A stretch of 64,000 nt of DNA from Nectonema munidae. Lineage: Eukaryota > Nematomorpha > Nectonematoida > Nectonematidae. The stretch is taken from the NCBI GenBank assembly GCA_030549495.1, contig JAUIRK010000887.1, positions 1 to 64,000 on the forward strand, given 5' to 3'. The position numbers and the translations under genes are program-made. The notes under the pieces were generated by a model that did not search any database, was not told the origin of the DNA, and saw only the letters and a list, made by a program, of their open reading frames with translations. Of this stretch, positions 12,517 to 25,900 are shown piece by piece (positions within the stretch are counted from its first letter, which is position 1; each line of letters begins with the position of its first letter).

Positions 12517-13260
12517 TATACACTTTCCAAAAATTTTTGAATTCAAAGGACACGTATTCGTGGTCTAAAGAGATAAAAATGTTATATTTTGAGAGTTGAT
12601 TTTAACTTTTACTTTTAACTGATCCTTACAGTTCTTTAAAACTACTCTTTCTAAACAAAATCTATATTTGTCTCTACACCCACTATTTTCTACCACATGA
12701 CTATTAGCTACACTCATACGGCCTTATCTAAATTTTTTATGATATATTATACCTCTCATTACATTTTCAACATATGTATACATAATTTACTCCGCTAAAA
12801 TGAATATAAACGTGCGTAAGGTTTTCCTTTCTATAAAAAAGTCGAAATAATAATATGAATGCGAAAACTTCTAACTTATTTGGTAGAGCTGCTTACTATT
12901 CTTGTTATCTACTGTAGTAACGTGAAAAATATTCATTCTATATTTAGTCATCATATAATATTTCTTAAATATGAATCATGGAAAAGAGATTCTTAAAAAA
13001 TATTGAAAATCTATTAAACAAACGTAATTTGAAAAACTTATCTACAAATATCATTAATTACACTTTTTATTAAAAAATTTCATTTAATACATTTTGCATA
13101 AATTAATTAATTTCTTATGAAATAAAAAATTTGTGTACTTAACTTATTTCAAACCCATTTTGTTCGATTTGGTTGTCGTTTATTGGGAATTACTTTATAC
13201 GTATCTGATTGCACGTGTTTCAGTTTGTGTAGATGGTGTATGCATGGTAAATGAAATATT

Positions 13261-13294
13261 ATTATATATATATATGTGTATATGTGTGTGTGTA
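13261..13294. repeat. AT/GT microsatellite
   Basis: A run of TATATATATATATGTGTATATGTGTGTGTGT type alternating dinucleotides. Confidence 0.85.
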
Positions 13295-13744
13295 CTAGTG
13301 GAATAATGAAGTTGGAATAATTCAAAATGAATAAAGGAATTAGCGAGAGTAAGAAATTGCTGCTGCAGTTGATGCTAAGAAATGAATTTGAAGTCTATGA
13401 ACGTTGTTCACGCGAAGAAGTTAATTTAATTTTCTTTTACGATCTCTACAACGTTAGATTCCTTGCATAAAAAGGACTCTGTATCGTTGTCAATTTAATC
13501 CGAGCTTGATTTCCACGCGCTATACGCTCTATAGCAATGAAATTTTGTCATTTTACTGAATCAAAATCATTTAGCATCAAAATGCTCATGTTTAAGTTAT
13601 CGAGTGCACATTATTCCTATGCCACATTTAACACACACAAGCAGCTATATCATTTTTAATATAGGAAAAGCAATACTCAATATACGCTGATCATTTGTCA
13701 GTTATTTGCAAATAATGCATACATCCAATAGAGAGTCTTCCAAT

Positions 13745-13945
13745 ATGCTCTTTTCATCTGCTCTTTTCCAAGTTCTCCTTATTTTTCATCTTTTTCCCAA
13801 TCTCTATACTCAAACGCACAGTGCTAAATACCTTCACGAAAAGTTATTCAAGCGCTACAACCTCTATGCAAGTCCGGCCCAAAAAAATAATTCCAAAATC
13901 ATTAAAATCAATATGGCTGTGCGTCTTAATCATATACTCTTTGTC
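13745..13945 (+). CDS. channel subunit exon 1: signal peptide and N-terminal helix
   Basis: The frame starts [17 protein letters not shown], a hydrophobic signal peptide, and goes on to [18 protein letters not shown], the pattern of the N-terminal helix in nicotinic subunits (x-L-x-x-L-F-x-x-Y-N). It ends in phase 0 at GTC followed by the donor GTAAGA. An in-frame ATG at 13715 would add ten residues; 13745 is preferred because the signal peptide then starts properly. Confidence 0.7.
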
Positions 13946-16900
13946 GTAAGATCCTTTTTTAAAACTATCTTATTCATACTTCCATGTAACCTTTTTTTTA
14001 TAACTCAAGTGGCAACCATGAATTAAATTTTTGGCCACAATTTTTTAATTATTTTAAATGTCAAAATTTTTCTACCAAATTATCATTTTTTATAGTTGTT
14101 ATAACAAAAAAAAGGAAATAGAAATATTATAATATAGATGTTGTAAATTTCAAAGTTATTATGAGACTCAATACATCTTAAAATCAAAAATGTATGCTCC
14201 CAGTTTAGATTCTCAGGATTATTTTAAAAGTGATAGCATTATAAAGCGTTTACTAGCTTCTAGTGATGTACCGAGTGAATACAGGATTTTATTGATTACA
14301 ATTTTACAACTTATACATCAAAAAGTTCTTAATAAGGTAAAAGTAAATTATAAGATAAATTGCGGGATCGAACCCAAGACCTTGAGTTATCGAAACCCAG
14401 TACCTAACCAACCTTACTCACGCCCCCGTTTTTTTAATAATTAAAAAAATACAAAAAATTTTATAGTAGTTATAGGAAAAATAATTTTAAGTTTCTCCTT
14501 TATTAAATTAAGGAAAATTTATTTTTGATTATTTCGATTTGCAAAAAAATAAAAATAATGTTAAAAAACATAAAAAAAAAAAGTTTGGCTTTTTTTTTAT
14601 ACTAAATAGGAAGATATTAAACAATTGAAGTAAAAAATAAAAATTATAAAAAAAAGTTTCGTGAAAATAAAAAATTTCGATTATTTTATTCATTTTTATA
14701 CTATAGTCATATGAACAATAATTTTAAGTGTTTAGACTTTTTTCAATCGAACAAAATTTTTTTTGATTACAATTTGGATTCCCAAAAATTGATAAATCAG
14801 TATATATAAAAAAATGGTCAAAAAGAACAATTAAAAAGATTATTTGTTTATTGTTTGTCTTTTTTCTAATAAATCGCTAAAATGACTTGAAATAAAATGT
14901 AAAAAATGTAGAGAAACCTTAATCAAAAAGTTATTATTATCAATAACATACTATGTTTCCCCCTTAAATCCATTTCTTTTGAAAATAAATCGAAAAAGAA
15001 GATTTTCAAAAGTGATAAATGCGTTTTCACAGATAAAAATATTTTAATCTTAAAACCAATTTAAGTAAGCTTAATAAATTCCTCTAATTCCTAAATTTTA
15101 AATCAACTTACTTTTCGACAACTTTTATTTAGTTTCTATTTAGGTTTTCAAACAAAATATGTTAAAACTTGGATGAGATTACAATAAATTCTTTGTTAAG
15201 TATTTAAAACTTTTTAAGAAGACTTGAAAAACATCAACGCCCACAACATTAAAAATTTTTAATACAAACATACGTTTTTAGTATTTATGTTTTAGTAAAT
15301 TTATCATTTATATTTACACCATGTTCCTTTTCCATTTATAACTAAATTCTATTATTTATTTTAAGTTAGGCCATATTTGCAAAGGTATTTCAATGAGTTC
15401 ACTTAAATTTTTCAATAAAATTGCAAAAATCAAAATGCGGTAACCTATTTAAAAAACTAATTAACCATATATACTTATTAACTAATTAAAAGTAAATCAT
15501 TTCTGTAATAAGGATCTGAGGGAATTAAAGGTAATCTAATTCGCAATAGAAAATTTTTTATGCTTACTTTAAAAATAAATAAAAGTTACAATTGATATTT
15601 TAAGTTTATAATATTTTCTCATTTGTGATTAACAGAAAAATGGAGGCTAAAATAGTTGTCATAAACTAATATTGGGATACTGATTTCACATACAAAAACA
15701 GCTTTTACTCAACACATATAGTTTTTTTAGGAATATGAGGAATCTTCGGAATTGTATTCTTTAAAACCCTTAGAGCACCAATACCTGTCGGCAGAAAAGA
15801 GCTTAAATTGGGGTAGTTTTTTATTTTGCTTTTTTGTGGAATTAAGAGGCGTCAACTAATGAAATGTCCTATTTTTTAAACATATGGATAATTTTTATTT
15901 TGTTTTGTAAATTTTTGTGAATTGATTCACATATCTACAATTGATTCAGGCACCTCAAGACACCGAGCACGCATCAAAAGTGTGAATTCGCTCTGTTATG
16001 ATTGTGTGGATTTGACGACTGCAACACTGGGCCAAGAAATAAATTCTCTCCTGAAGACCGCTTGTGCTTATATTAAGTACTTGAATGTAAAATTTTCAGG
16101 ATAAATGGGTCACATATTTTTTGCAAATCTTCTTACAATGGACTAATTGCATGGTTTAATGGAGAGAAAATTCCTTCAACGTTTCTCTGTCCCGATGCAT
16201 GGGAAAGAGCTAAAAAGCAAGGTAGATGATTTTCATTTTTGTCTGAACATCTGATTTCAGTGCTTCTTCTAGAAAAACGTTAAAATATCACCATCTAAAC
16301 TATGAGACCCATTTTTCTTTCAGATCATTATTCTTTCCCTACAATTCCAGCATATAAAAAAATTTCTTTCTTCATCAGATAAAGAAATACTTTCAAAAAA
16401 GGATTCTAACGATTGAATCTTTTGAAGAAAATGCCTCTGTATATTAAGAAACAAGTGGGAATAAGTGCCACTAGCTCATGGAGAAACATCTAAATCACCT
16501 GGTCCGTACTAAGAAGCAGTCAGAGTTGATTACATACATGTTCAAGCAGTTAAACTTTGTCAAGACACATGTAAGGATCACCAGTTTAAAGGTTGGGAAC
16601 AAAAATTTTATTTCATAATTTCTATGGAACGCAGGTCGTGCTATTGCCCATAATTTCTCTGGCGTGTTTACTCTCCTTGGTTTTAAAACATAATCGTTTA
16701 GATTGTGGCGCTTTTTTGTAAATTCTTCCAAGCAAAGTCTGAAAGGCGTGCTCCTGCACAGTGCAAATAAACACCCAGTACTCGTTTTGCTCCCTCAGTC
16801 CACGTGAAAGCGTCGTATGACAATATAGATCAATGAGTTCCTTATAAGTAGGCATGCTGGCTTCAAAAACATTCTTGCTTTCTTTTTTCTCTGGGACAGT

Positions 16901-19900
16901 TGAGGTAAGTGTTCAAGCACTAAAAGCAAAAGTACGGGAGCCTAAGTGTTCTTTCGTGCCTTGTGAATATAGGGAATATTTATCTTCATACAAAGCTTCA
17001 GGAAAATGAAGAATTTGGTGAACAAATGACCTAAAATAGCGCTGTCCACCAACACTTGTCTATTCTATATCCACCTCTAAGTTTTTCTAACCTGAGATCA
17101 AAGAGTGTCTCAAGGATAATCAATTTAATTCGCTTCTTACCTTGAAGAACTGAAAGCATGAAAAGCTTTAAGTCAAGTCTGGCATGGCTTTCTTGGTAAC
17201 GCAAGGGTGGCCATATTAGCAAAGGTGTAATCAGAAGTACCTACAGTGTTATGAAGATATAAAAAATATTGGCGAATGTCATTCAAAGTCTCATCTTCTT
17301 CCCTCCTAACCTCAGCGTGTGAGTGATAAGCATGCAGAAAGGTTCGACCAAGAAATTTTTTAAATGGAGAGCAACTACCAAGGTAAACTAACTGCAAGCC
17401 TAGCATGGTGCGTGACTTGTGCTGGATCCTTTATGTGATATCCCTGGGGTACAGAAGATTGTCCAAAATATTATCTCTTCAAACTGCCTACTGTAATATT
17501 GTTTATGTGTGTGTCTGTGTTAAGTATTAAGTATTGAAAAAGACGATATAGAATGTGAAAAATCAGTTTAGAATTGAAAAAAGACAATTTAATTTTTTTT
17601 ATAATTTAAAAAAGGCTAAAAAACGTAAATTTATATAAAGAAAATTAAAAGGATAATTTAGAACTAAAAATGGTATAAATGACTTTTGTTGGCATCATTG
17701 TTTCTTTTTATTTTGTCAAAATAATAATTTTACCAAATCGTTTTGAGATCATTTCAAAAATTCAAGGCAGCAAATATCGCTTTGATGTAATGTTCGTCTC
17801 GGTATCCTTTCTTTCTGTTTCCAATTCTATCATTATTATTTATGCCAATCTTATCCAAACATTTTTACATGGCTGCATTTTGAAAAAAATATGCATTAGG
17901 TCTCATCTAGCTTTCTATTAATTACTAGTAGCTATCTTTAAAAGTAAAGAGAAATTAAACATAAGTCAATAAAATATATAACACTATCATTTAAAACATA
18001 AACATTTATCAAAAAATAAGTTTAAAATGTGTTAGGATGTGTATTTGAATAAAAATAATGGTAAAAAGGAGTTCATGTGTGGCAGTAGACAACAGTTGTG
18101 TTTTGCTTTATATTACACGATTTCAAAATATTCAAAATGTATAAAAATCTTTTAAAAGAGATAGCAGCCCACATTTGTCAATGCCCAGTGCCACATGTAG
18201 CGCAAGAACCGCAATTTGGATAACACGGCTTTATGGATTGGGTTTCTTTCTGCTATTCTTGTGCTATCATGGGTTGAGGGGGTGTTAAAGAAATATTTAG
18301 AGAAGTAGGAATCAAAGGAAATACAAGGGCACAGGGAATATCCCATTTAAAAGAAGAAATTTTGAGTGACATTTTGCTTTTCAATGGGAATCTACCATTT
18401 TTAAAGAATATAGCATTTATGTATTTAGTATGATAAGTGACTTGTTTATCCTTGTTTCCATAATAAACAAGAAATATCAGGAAAAAGAAGAGAACTCTTT
18501 ATAGCTTTTTTAATAAACTATTTTTTATGGTTTAGAAATATCTTTAGTAAAATTTAAAAGTATTTTAATCCAATTTTTTTTAAACAGAGCATGAAAAGTG
18601 AAATATTGAAAACGAGTATGTGGCTGAAGCAGGTAAACTAGCGCATTGTTCCCTTCCAATTTTAACCCGATGAACATTATAGGAATGGTATGACTACAGG
18701 CTTGTATGGGATCCATTGAAATTTCAAAATATCTCTCACCTCCAAGTAAAAGCCTCTTCAATCTGGCTTCCAGAAATCGTTCTTCATAACAAGTATCTTT
18801 CTTTTATATAGCAAGTTTTTCGCAAACACTATTATATCCATTTCATTACTTTAAAACTTCATATAATGTTTAATCAATCTTGATAATAAGAACTCAACTC
18901 TTTCTGCACACTAACATCTTTACTGCCTTTTCAAATTTTCTTTTTGTTTTCTGAATCTATGATTTATTTATAAATACAAAGATTTTCAAACATTTAAAGG
19001 ACTTTGCATTGTTAACAGGGCCGGTGCTAGAAAATGCGGGCCCAATTAGAAATCTGATAGCGGGGCCCCGACTCTACATAGTAAAATTTATCGGTGTTCA
19101 TATTTTATATAAAAAACACATACAAACCAAAAAAATGGACATTTAATGCTTGGCATAAAAAAATTTAAGGGCAATATGGATACTTTTATTGTTTTACTTT
19201 TAAGATTAAGAGAGGCAAATTAAGCAATTACTCTTTTAGAAAAAGACTCTTCTAGCTTTTTTATTAGTAAAATCTTTCATAATATTTTCAAAGTCCAAAG
19301 CTTTAGCAATCTGGCTTTATATAGAATCATTGCCAAACTGTTAAGTCTTTCTTGTGAAACCGTAGACTTCAAGTATGTTTTACTTAGTTTCAGCTTTGAT
19401 CGTCTAAGACTTCAAGTAATAAAAAACTAAATTTTAGAACATAAATTTAAAGATTTTGGTTGGATAAATAATAATTTTTTCATTTGATATTAGAAACATT
19501 TTTTTACAATTTTAGAGATAAAATTTCTTTTTTGAAATTTGAAGCTGTAGAAAACTTAAATGTTTAAAAAAGTGCATTGAAAAGTGAAAAAAATCGCTAT
19601 TGCTAAGGGAGGTGACATAACAATAATTTACTAAATCACTTTTCATTTTACGTTTTAAGTAGTATTTTGTACCTAATATAATACAGAAAAAGGCCCGCAG
19701 GTTTGGGCCCCTTCAAGGCACGGGGCCCAATTTGATAACATCAGTCAAATCCTCTTGCAACCGGCCCTGATTGTTAAATCCAAATCAACATGGGTTTGTT
19801 ATAGGCAAATCTACAGTGACCCATCTTCTTGAATTTCTAAATGATATTGTTCATCTGCTAGAATATAATAGTGCTGTTGATGTTTTATATCTTGATTTCC

Positions 19901-22900
19901 ATAAAGCGTTTGATACAATACCTCATAAATTTATGATTAGCAAGCTAGAATCTTATGGTATTAGCGAAAATTTGCTAGCATGGATTAAAGATTATCTCGA
20001 GAATAGAAAACAAATCGTTGTTTTGAATAACTGGCGCTCAAATAAGAAATCTGTACTGAGTGGCGTTCCACAGGGTTCTGTGTTGGTCCTCTCTTCTTCA
20101 ACATATTTTTAATTGATCTTTTTGATGATTAGACCTCCAAATTTAAAGTATTCACTGATGATATTTAGATATATGATGTTTCGGACGAAAAAGGAGCCTC
20201 TAGTTTACAGTATGATTTAATAAACATTTTCAAGTGTTGTAATAGATGGGGCATGAAGCTTAACCTTGCTAAATGTACACACTTGCAGAGGGGATGTCAG
20301 AATGATCGAAAATATTTCCTTGGCTCTCACATCTTGAAAAAGGTTGACTCACAAAATGACTTGCGCGTTATCATCACCACTGAACTTCTCTTCCCTGCCA
20401 ATATTTCGAAAAGAGTTTCCAAAGCCTTCACTACTTTTTACCACGTGTGGAAAGGTTTTTTCGCGCTTGATACTGCTACTGCTCCAATTCTTTATAAAGC
20501 CTTGGTCAAACCCACTTTAGGGTATGGCAATATTATTTCTTTTCAAATATGATGCTCATGATGCTGTTAATATTGAAAGAGTTCAGAGAACTATTACTAA
20601 GATGATTTCTGGATTAAAGTTTTAAGTTATGGAGAAAGGCTCAAGAAAGTGAACCTGCCTTCCTTACTTTATCGTTTCAACATCCTTCATGAAAGCATGC
20701 ATATTAGCCCAAAAATATTACCTGAATATTCAAAGAAAACCCAAATATTTCACTTCTATTAATTTCAGAAATCTTATTGTAAAAAGTCTTATTTGAGAAG
20801 GTTTTTCTCTCAAAGAATGATGAATGATTGGAACTCACTTCCAGATTACATTGTGAATGCTCCTACTTTAAATACTTTCAAGAATAGATTAGATATTTCT
20901 TTGAAGGATGGAATGTTTGAGTATGTTTGATTCTCGTACATTCTTATACATCAAGTCGAAGGCTCTTCCATTTTTACTAATTATACCTCATACGAATTCC
21001 CACTTTATAAGCAGCAGTTATAAAAATCTTGAAAGATATCACTAAATCTTTGATTAAGGAATGATTCCATTTTTAAGATACGTGTCTGAATTGCTTTAGG
21101 TAAAGATAAAGGTACCGTGGGGTATTTTCATTGAGATGGCACAATTGCGCCGCTTGTATCGAACTATGAGGAAACTATAGGCTTTATTTCGGATCGAAGC
21201 CAAGACCTTGAGTTATCGAATCCAGCATCTAACCAACCCTACTCACGTCCCCTTTAACTTCCTTATTACTTATCTATTTGCTTATATAAATTTTAAATTT
21301 TAATACTTCAACTAAATTATTATGATTATAATGTCATTTTTTTCATTTTAAATATATCTATCAGGAATATCTCAAAAATACCTAGGGAACATTTAAAATT
21401 TGCTTACTATGTTTATCAGCAATAATGCTTGAGTATCAACAATAAATGTTTTAAGGTGGGTATCGATTATAGTTCACTGCTTTTACACAAATTTTGTCGC
21501 CAATTTAATTTTCCAAAAAATGCCCCGAATTTCATTGTAGCAAATCTCAACCAATTTTATATACACGCAAAATAAAATGTGTGCAAACTCTTGCAATGAT
21601 TTCATTGAATAAATCAAAATGAAAGATATTTTTGAAAGAATTTATTCTCATGCCAAGAGCTGACTTCATTACTCTCTCAATATCAGAAGGTAGGGCTACG
21701 AATTGGGAGAGAAAATAACTAAGAATTTAAAAAGCTTTAAGGCCAACTTTTATACCTCAACTAAAGAAAGGAAACAAGAGAAACTAATTTTACTCTTTAT
21801 AAAGAGTAAACTTCGCACCGACTTCGAATCATAAATTTTATTAGATATCGACTCTAACTCATCTTCCTCTAAAATCTCCGTCTCCTTCGATTCTAGATTC
21901 CTACTCCGAAATCAATTTATTATTTGGTTCAACTTTCGTTTTATACTATTTTTAGTTCTAAATAATCCTTTTTAAATTCGCGATGGTCTTCTTTTCCTGA
22001 TTTAATTTTAATATTGATTATGGCTTATTTATTTTCGTATAAATAAAGATAAGTCCTTTTAATTTTCATTAAAGATTCAATTTTGTCATCTATTTTATAT
22101 TTAAAAAATGTTTAATTTCTTTCTAAAACGAAAATATGCTTTCAATATCTCAGAAAAATCAATATCTATTCCAAAACACTGTGCTAAATTAAGGAGATTT
22201 TCTGTCTTCATCAAAATATTTAAATACACACTAGAACATGATTATAGGGAGTGTAGTTATAACGAAATTTTCAATAACAAACATTTTGTTATTCCCGCCC
22301 CATTGATAATAATTAATTTGATTAGAAATACTACCAATGTAAAGAAATGGTCGATTTAAAGAATTTTTCAATAAAATGGAAAAAAGAGCACGCAATGAAT
22401 CGAATAATGGCAATTTCGTTGTAAGTTGAAAAATCATCTGTAAAATATTTGCTAAGTGATTGGGAGCCTTTGCGTTCTTTTTTATTGAATATCCTTTGTT
22501 TCCTCGTAAGATTTCATTTACTAGAAATAAGACAATAGTCTCATTCTCTTTAATAACTAGAAATATATTTAAGCCAGACATAAATAATTTAAATTTGAAA
22601 CATTAAGGGAATATTAATACTTCAACAATTTCTCCATCATCAAAACTGTAAATTTTGATGAATTTTGGAAGCCTGAAAATTGTGAAAAAATTTTTGTTTT
22701 TCAAAACACAATTAAAAAAGCTTTAAAAACGCATAATTTTACAATTAATTTTATCCTTTTGAAAATCAATAAAAATTTACTGGTTTCTGAGCAAGTTCAA
22801 ATGTAAAAATGGGATGTCAAATTCACAACTTAATCAAAGTTGCAGAAAGTTAATGATATACAATATTATCGATAATGATAGCATAACATATTAAAATTTT

Positions 22901-25900
22901 GTTTAAGTGTGGATGGTGTATTTGATGTGAATGCATGGACTAAAGCAAATGTGTTTCACGATGGAAGAGTTGTTTGGAAAGCTCCTGCCATCTTCAAGAG
23001 CTACTGTCCCATGGACGTACAATATTTTCCATTTGATGAGCAAAATTGTGAGCTGAAGTTTGTTTCAATGACCTACGACTTTAAAAAGGTAGGTCATTCT
23101 TTTTAAGACATCTTTTTAAAGGTATTTCCAAGTTGGGGCTTTTATCGTTCTGAGATACTTTAAAAGCTCTGGGTACATAAAAATAGCATAGCATGGAAAT
23201 TCGTAAATAATTAATTTACCTTATAATTTATATGCTTTCCAATAAAAACAAATTTAAAAAGAAAAATAAATATCTTTAAAAAATCTTTTTTAGATCGTTT
23301 ATTAGTTGGATAGTTATTTATATAATAATACAACTTTTTACGTATACAATATTTATTTAAGTTAGTAATGAGAAATAAATAATTCAAAAATTTTTTAATG
23401 GGGGAAGTGCCACGAAACAACAAACAATCACGTAGTCAAATTAGTATTTTTCACCAGCAAAATATTTCAAAAAATACTTACTTCTAGGGAAAAAAAAATT
23501 TTATATATAAACTTCAGAAATATTAAAAACAAATTTTCATTTCTTCTTTCGGATTCGAAATAAAGAGCGCATTGAAGATCAAATTTTTTTAGTTGTCCGT
23601 ATGGTATCCAAGAGAACAATATTTATTTATAATTGGACAGGGGATTAAGAGAACCACGATTGGGAATCAATCCGAGACACTCGAATAAAGAAATCAGATT
23701 GAGTGTAGATTGTGAAACCTATTCACAACTCAAGAAGTTTTATGGGCTTAGACCGTGAGCAGACTGAATGCCTAAAGACTGAATGACTAAGGACACATTG
23801 TCTACAGACTGTATGCCAACGGACTAACTGCCTAACGGATCAAATCCCCAATGGACTGAACGCCTAACAACTTAATGCCTAATGGACAAAATGCCTTCTA
23901 AAGATTACTAGTAGAAGAAGAAAGATTGAAAAGGGTGACAATTTTTTATTGAAAAATTACTCAAATAAAAACTACAAATTATAGACTGTAAATACTCTAA
24001 ACCTGTGTCTTTGTCATACTTGGCATGAACTTTTTTATTCTTTCATTTTTTTGAATATGCTTTTTATTAACTTTAGATATATTTTCTCCCAAAAACATTT
24101 GCTCAAGGATCACTTATGTATTTGCTTGTTCCAGTTTCATAATTTTGAGTAATTTTTCAATGGTTGGATGAGTAACGCCAACTCTTCTGTTAAGCTTGAT
24201 GCCATCCTTCTAGTGAATTATTAGTTCTTAAAAAATCTGATTTCATTCTGTTAAAAACATTTCATGTTTGAATATCGAATTTTGGACGCTTTCGTTTGCC
24301 GCGCTGAACCACGCCAAGCCAGGTTGCTTCAAAATATTCCAAAAAATTACTCAAAACTTTGTCATTTTCTTTATCTAGTTAATGGATTATTCTAAAAATA
24401 AATCAACAACATCATTTGTTGGACAAAAGCTAAAGCTTGTCATTGCTTTACTATCAAGGCATTTTAAGGATGTTGGAACCAGCTTTGTAAACGTTCGCCA
24501 ATGACACTGGCTAAAATGAAAAAACAGCCATATACAGTTGCATTTGGAAAACACTTTCTTAAAGCTTTTATTGCTGCTTCTTCAAAATCTATTGTAATTG
24601 AGTTTGGATATAAGTTTTGTTGTTTTAAGAAATCAAATAAATCTTTTATAGGTTTTTCTGTCTCTACTCGATGTAATACAGTAGAGTAGTGGTAATGTTG
24701 TGATTGAAGCAACACAGGCATGCATTGTGTATTGTTGTGTATTGATTGGCGCACAAGAAAATGTCCAACCAATTGTTTTTTGCTCTTAAAATGTCCAAGT
24801 TTTTTGTAGTAGAATAAATTTTCATGCTTTCTGATTCATGAAGTATGAAGTTATCTCCTCTTGTAGAAACAATGTGATTTTCATTTGCATCAGCCCTCTT
24901 ACTCGTTCACGTTGCACATTACGAGCTAACGATGTTTTTTAGGCAATTTATCACCCTCAACGGTAAATTACTTGTAGAGCGGTTGATGACAGATGCTGTG
25001 ACTTCATAAGATTACAGCGATTGCTTTTTTTTTTTATCTTTTCTTTCATTTCTAATGAATAATTGCGAGCTAAATCTGGTGGATGTGAATGATTACTTGC
25101 AACTTTTTGCATACAAGAATTTCGTTTTTCGCATCTCCAATATAGAAGAGTATTTTTCTTTCGCTTTATGACGCATGCAAAACCATCATATAGAAGCTTT
25201 TTTCCACCTTTATGACCAGTTACAAACTCCATTTTAAACAAATAGGCTGGTTGAAAGTTAATCAAAAACAGAAAAAAACTTTGTTTATAAGCTGTATTAA
25301 GTTATCACTATATATATATATATACTAAAAATAATCAAATTGATCATAAAATTGTAGCTCATGGAAGGTTCTTTTTTAATTAAGTTGTTAGACTCAGATA
25401 AAGTGTTTTTTAAAATTTAAATCTAAATACACACACACTTTTTCTTTATCAAACTGCCTGAAGTACACTTAATTTTGTTTGTGCGTATTGTCAGCCTTTT
25501 AGGCGTTTTGTCCATTAGGCATTCAGTCTGTTAGGCATACAGTCCGTTAGGCTTTAAGTTAGTTAGAGTAGCCATTGTCTCTTTTGTCTTTCAGTCTTTA
25601 GGCATATGGTCCGTTTACCGCTTAGACTTCTAAGAGAATATCGATTAAGCTTTGAAAGTTGAATGTTGCATAACATAAAGTTTGCTAAAAATTGCTAATA
25701 TTTTTAACAGATATAGGAATAATCGGGAAAATTTATTCCATTTTTCAATAACAAGAAAAAATTATTTAAATTTTTTTGAGGATTTAATTAAATAAAATAG
25801 ATAAAATGTAAGACAAGTAATATATTCGATAAAACATTCTTTATAAATAGAATAATTTATTTAATAAGAAATAAAATTCCAACTTTTCGCCCCATGGCAC

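Larger units (their letters stand above)
10551..13704. other. gene-free intergenic stretch
   Basis: AT-rich DNA between the seven-helix gene and the channel gene. The only structured patch is a tRNA-like remnant at 12452-12516 and a dinucleotide tract at 13261-13294. The promoter of the channel gene should lie in its right part, but no motif stands out. Confidence 0.45.

Noticed and set aside
22660-22720. [15 protein letters not shown] as a possible WxPD exon of the channel
   Set aside because: It lacks the surrounding loop A pattern, and the splice phases do not fit the 22908 exon.
23754-25619. CRISPR-like array at the iterated TGCCTAA units
   Set aside because: The units are short, abutting and inverted at the two ends of a transposon; there are no spacers, and the genome is animal.
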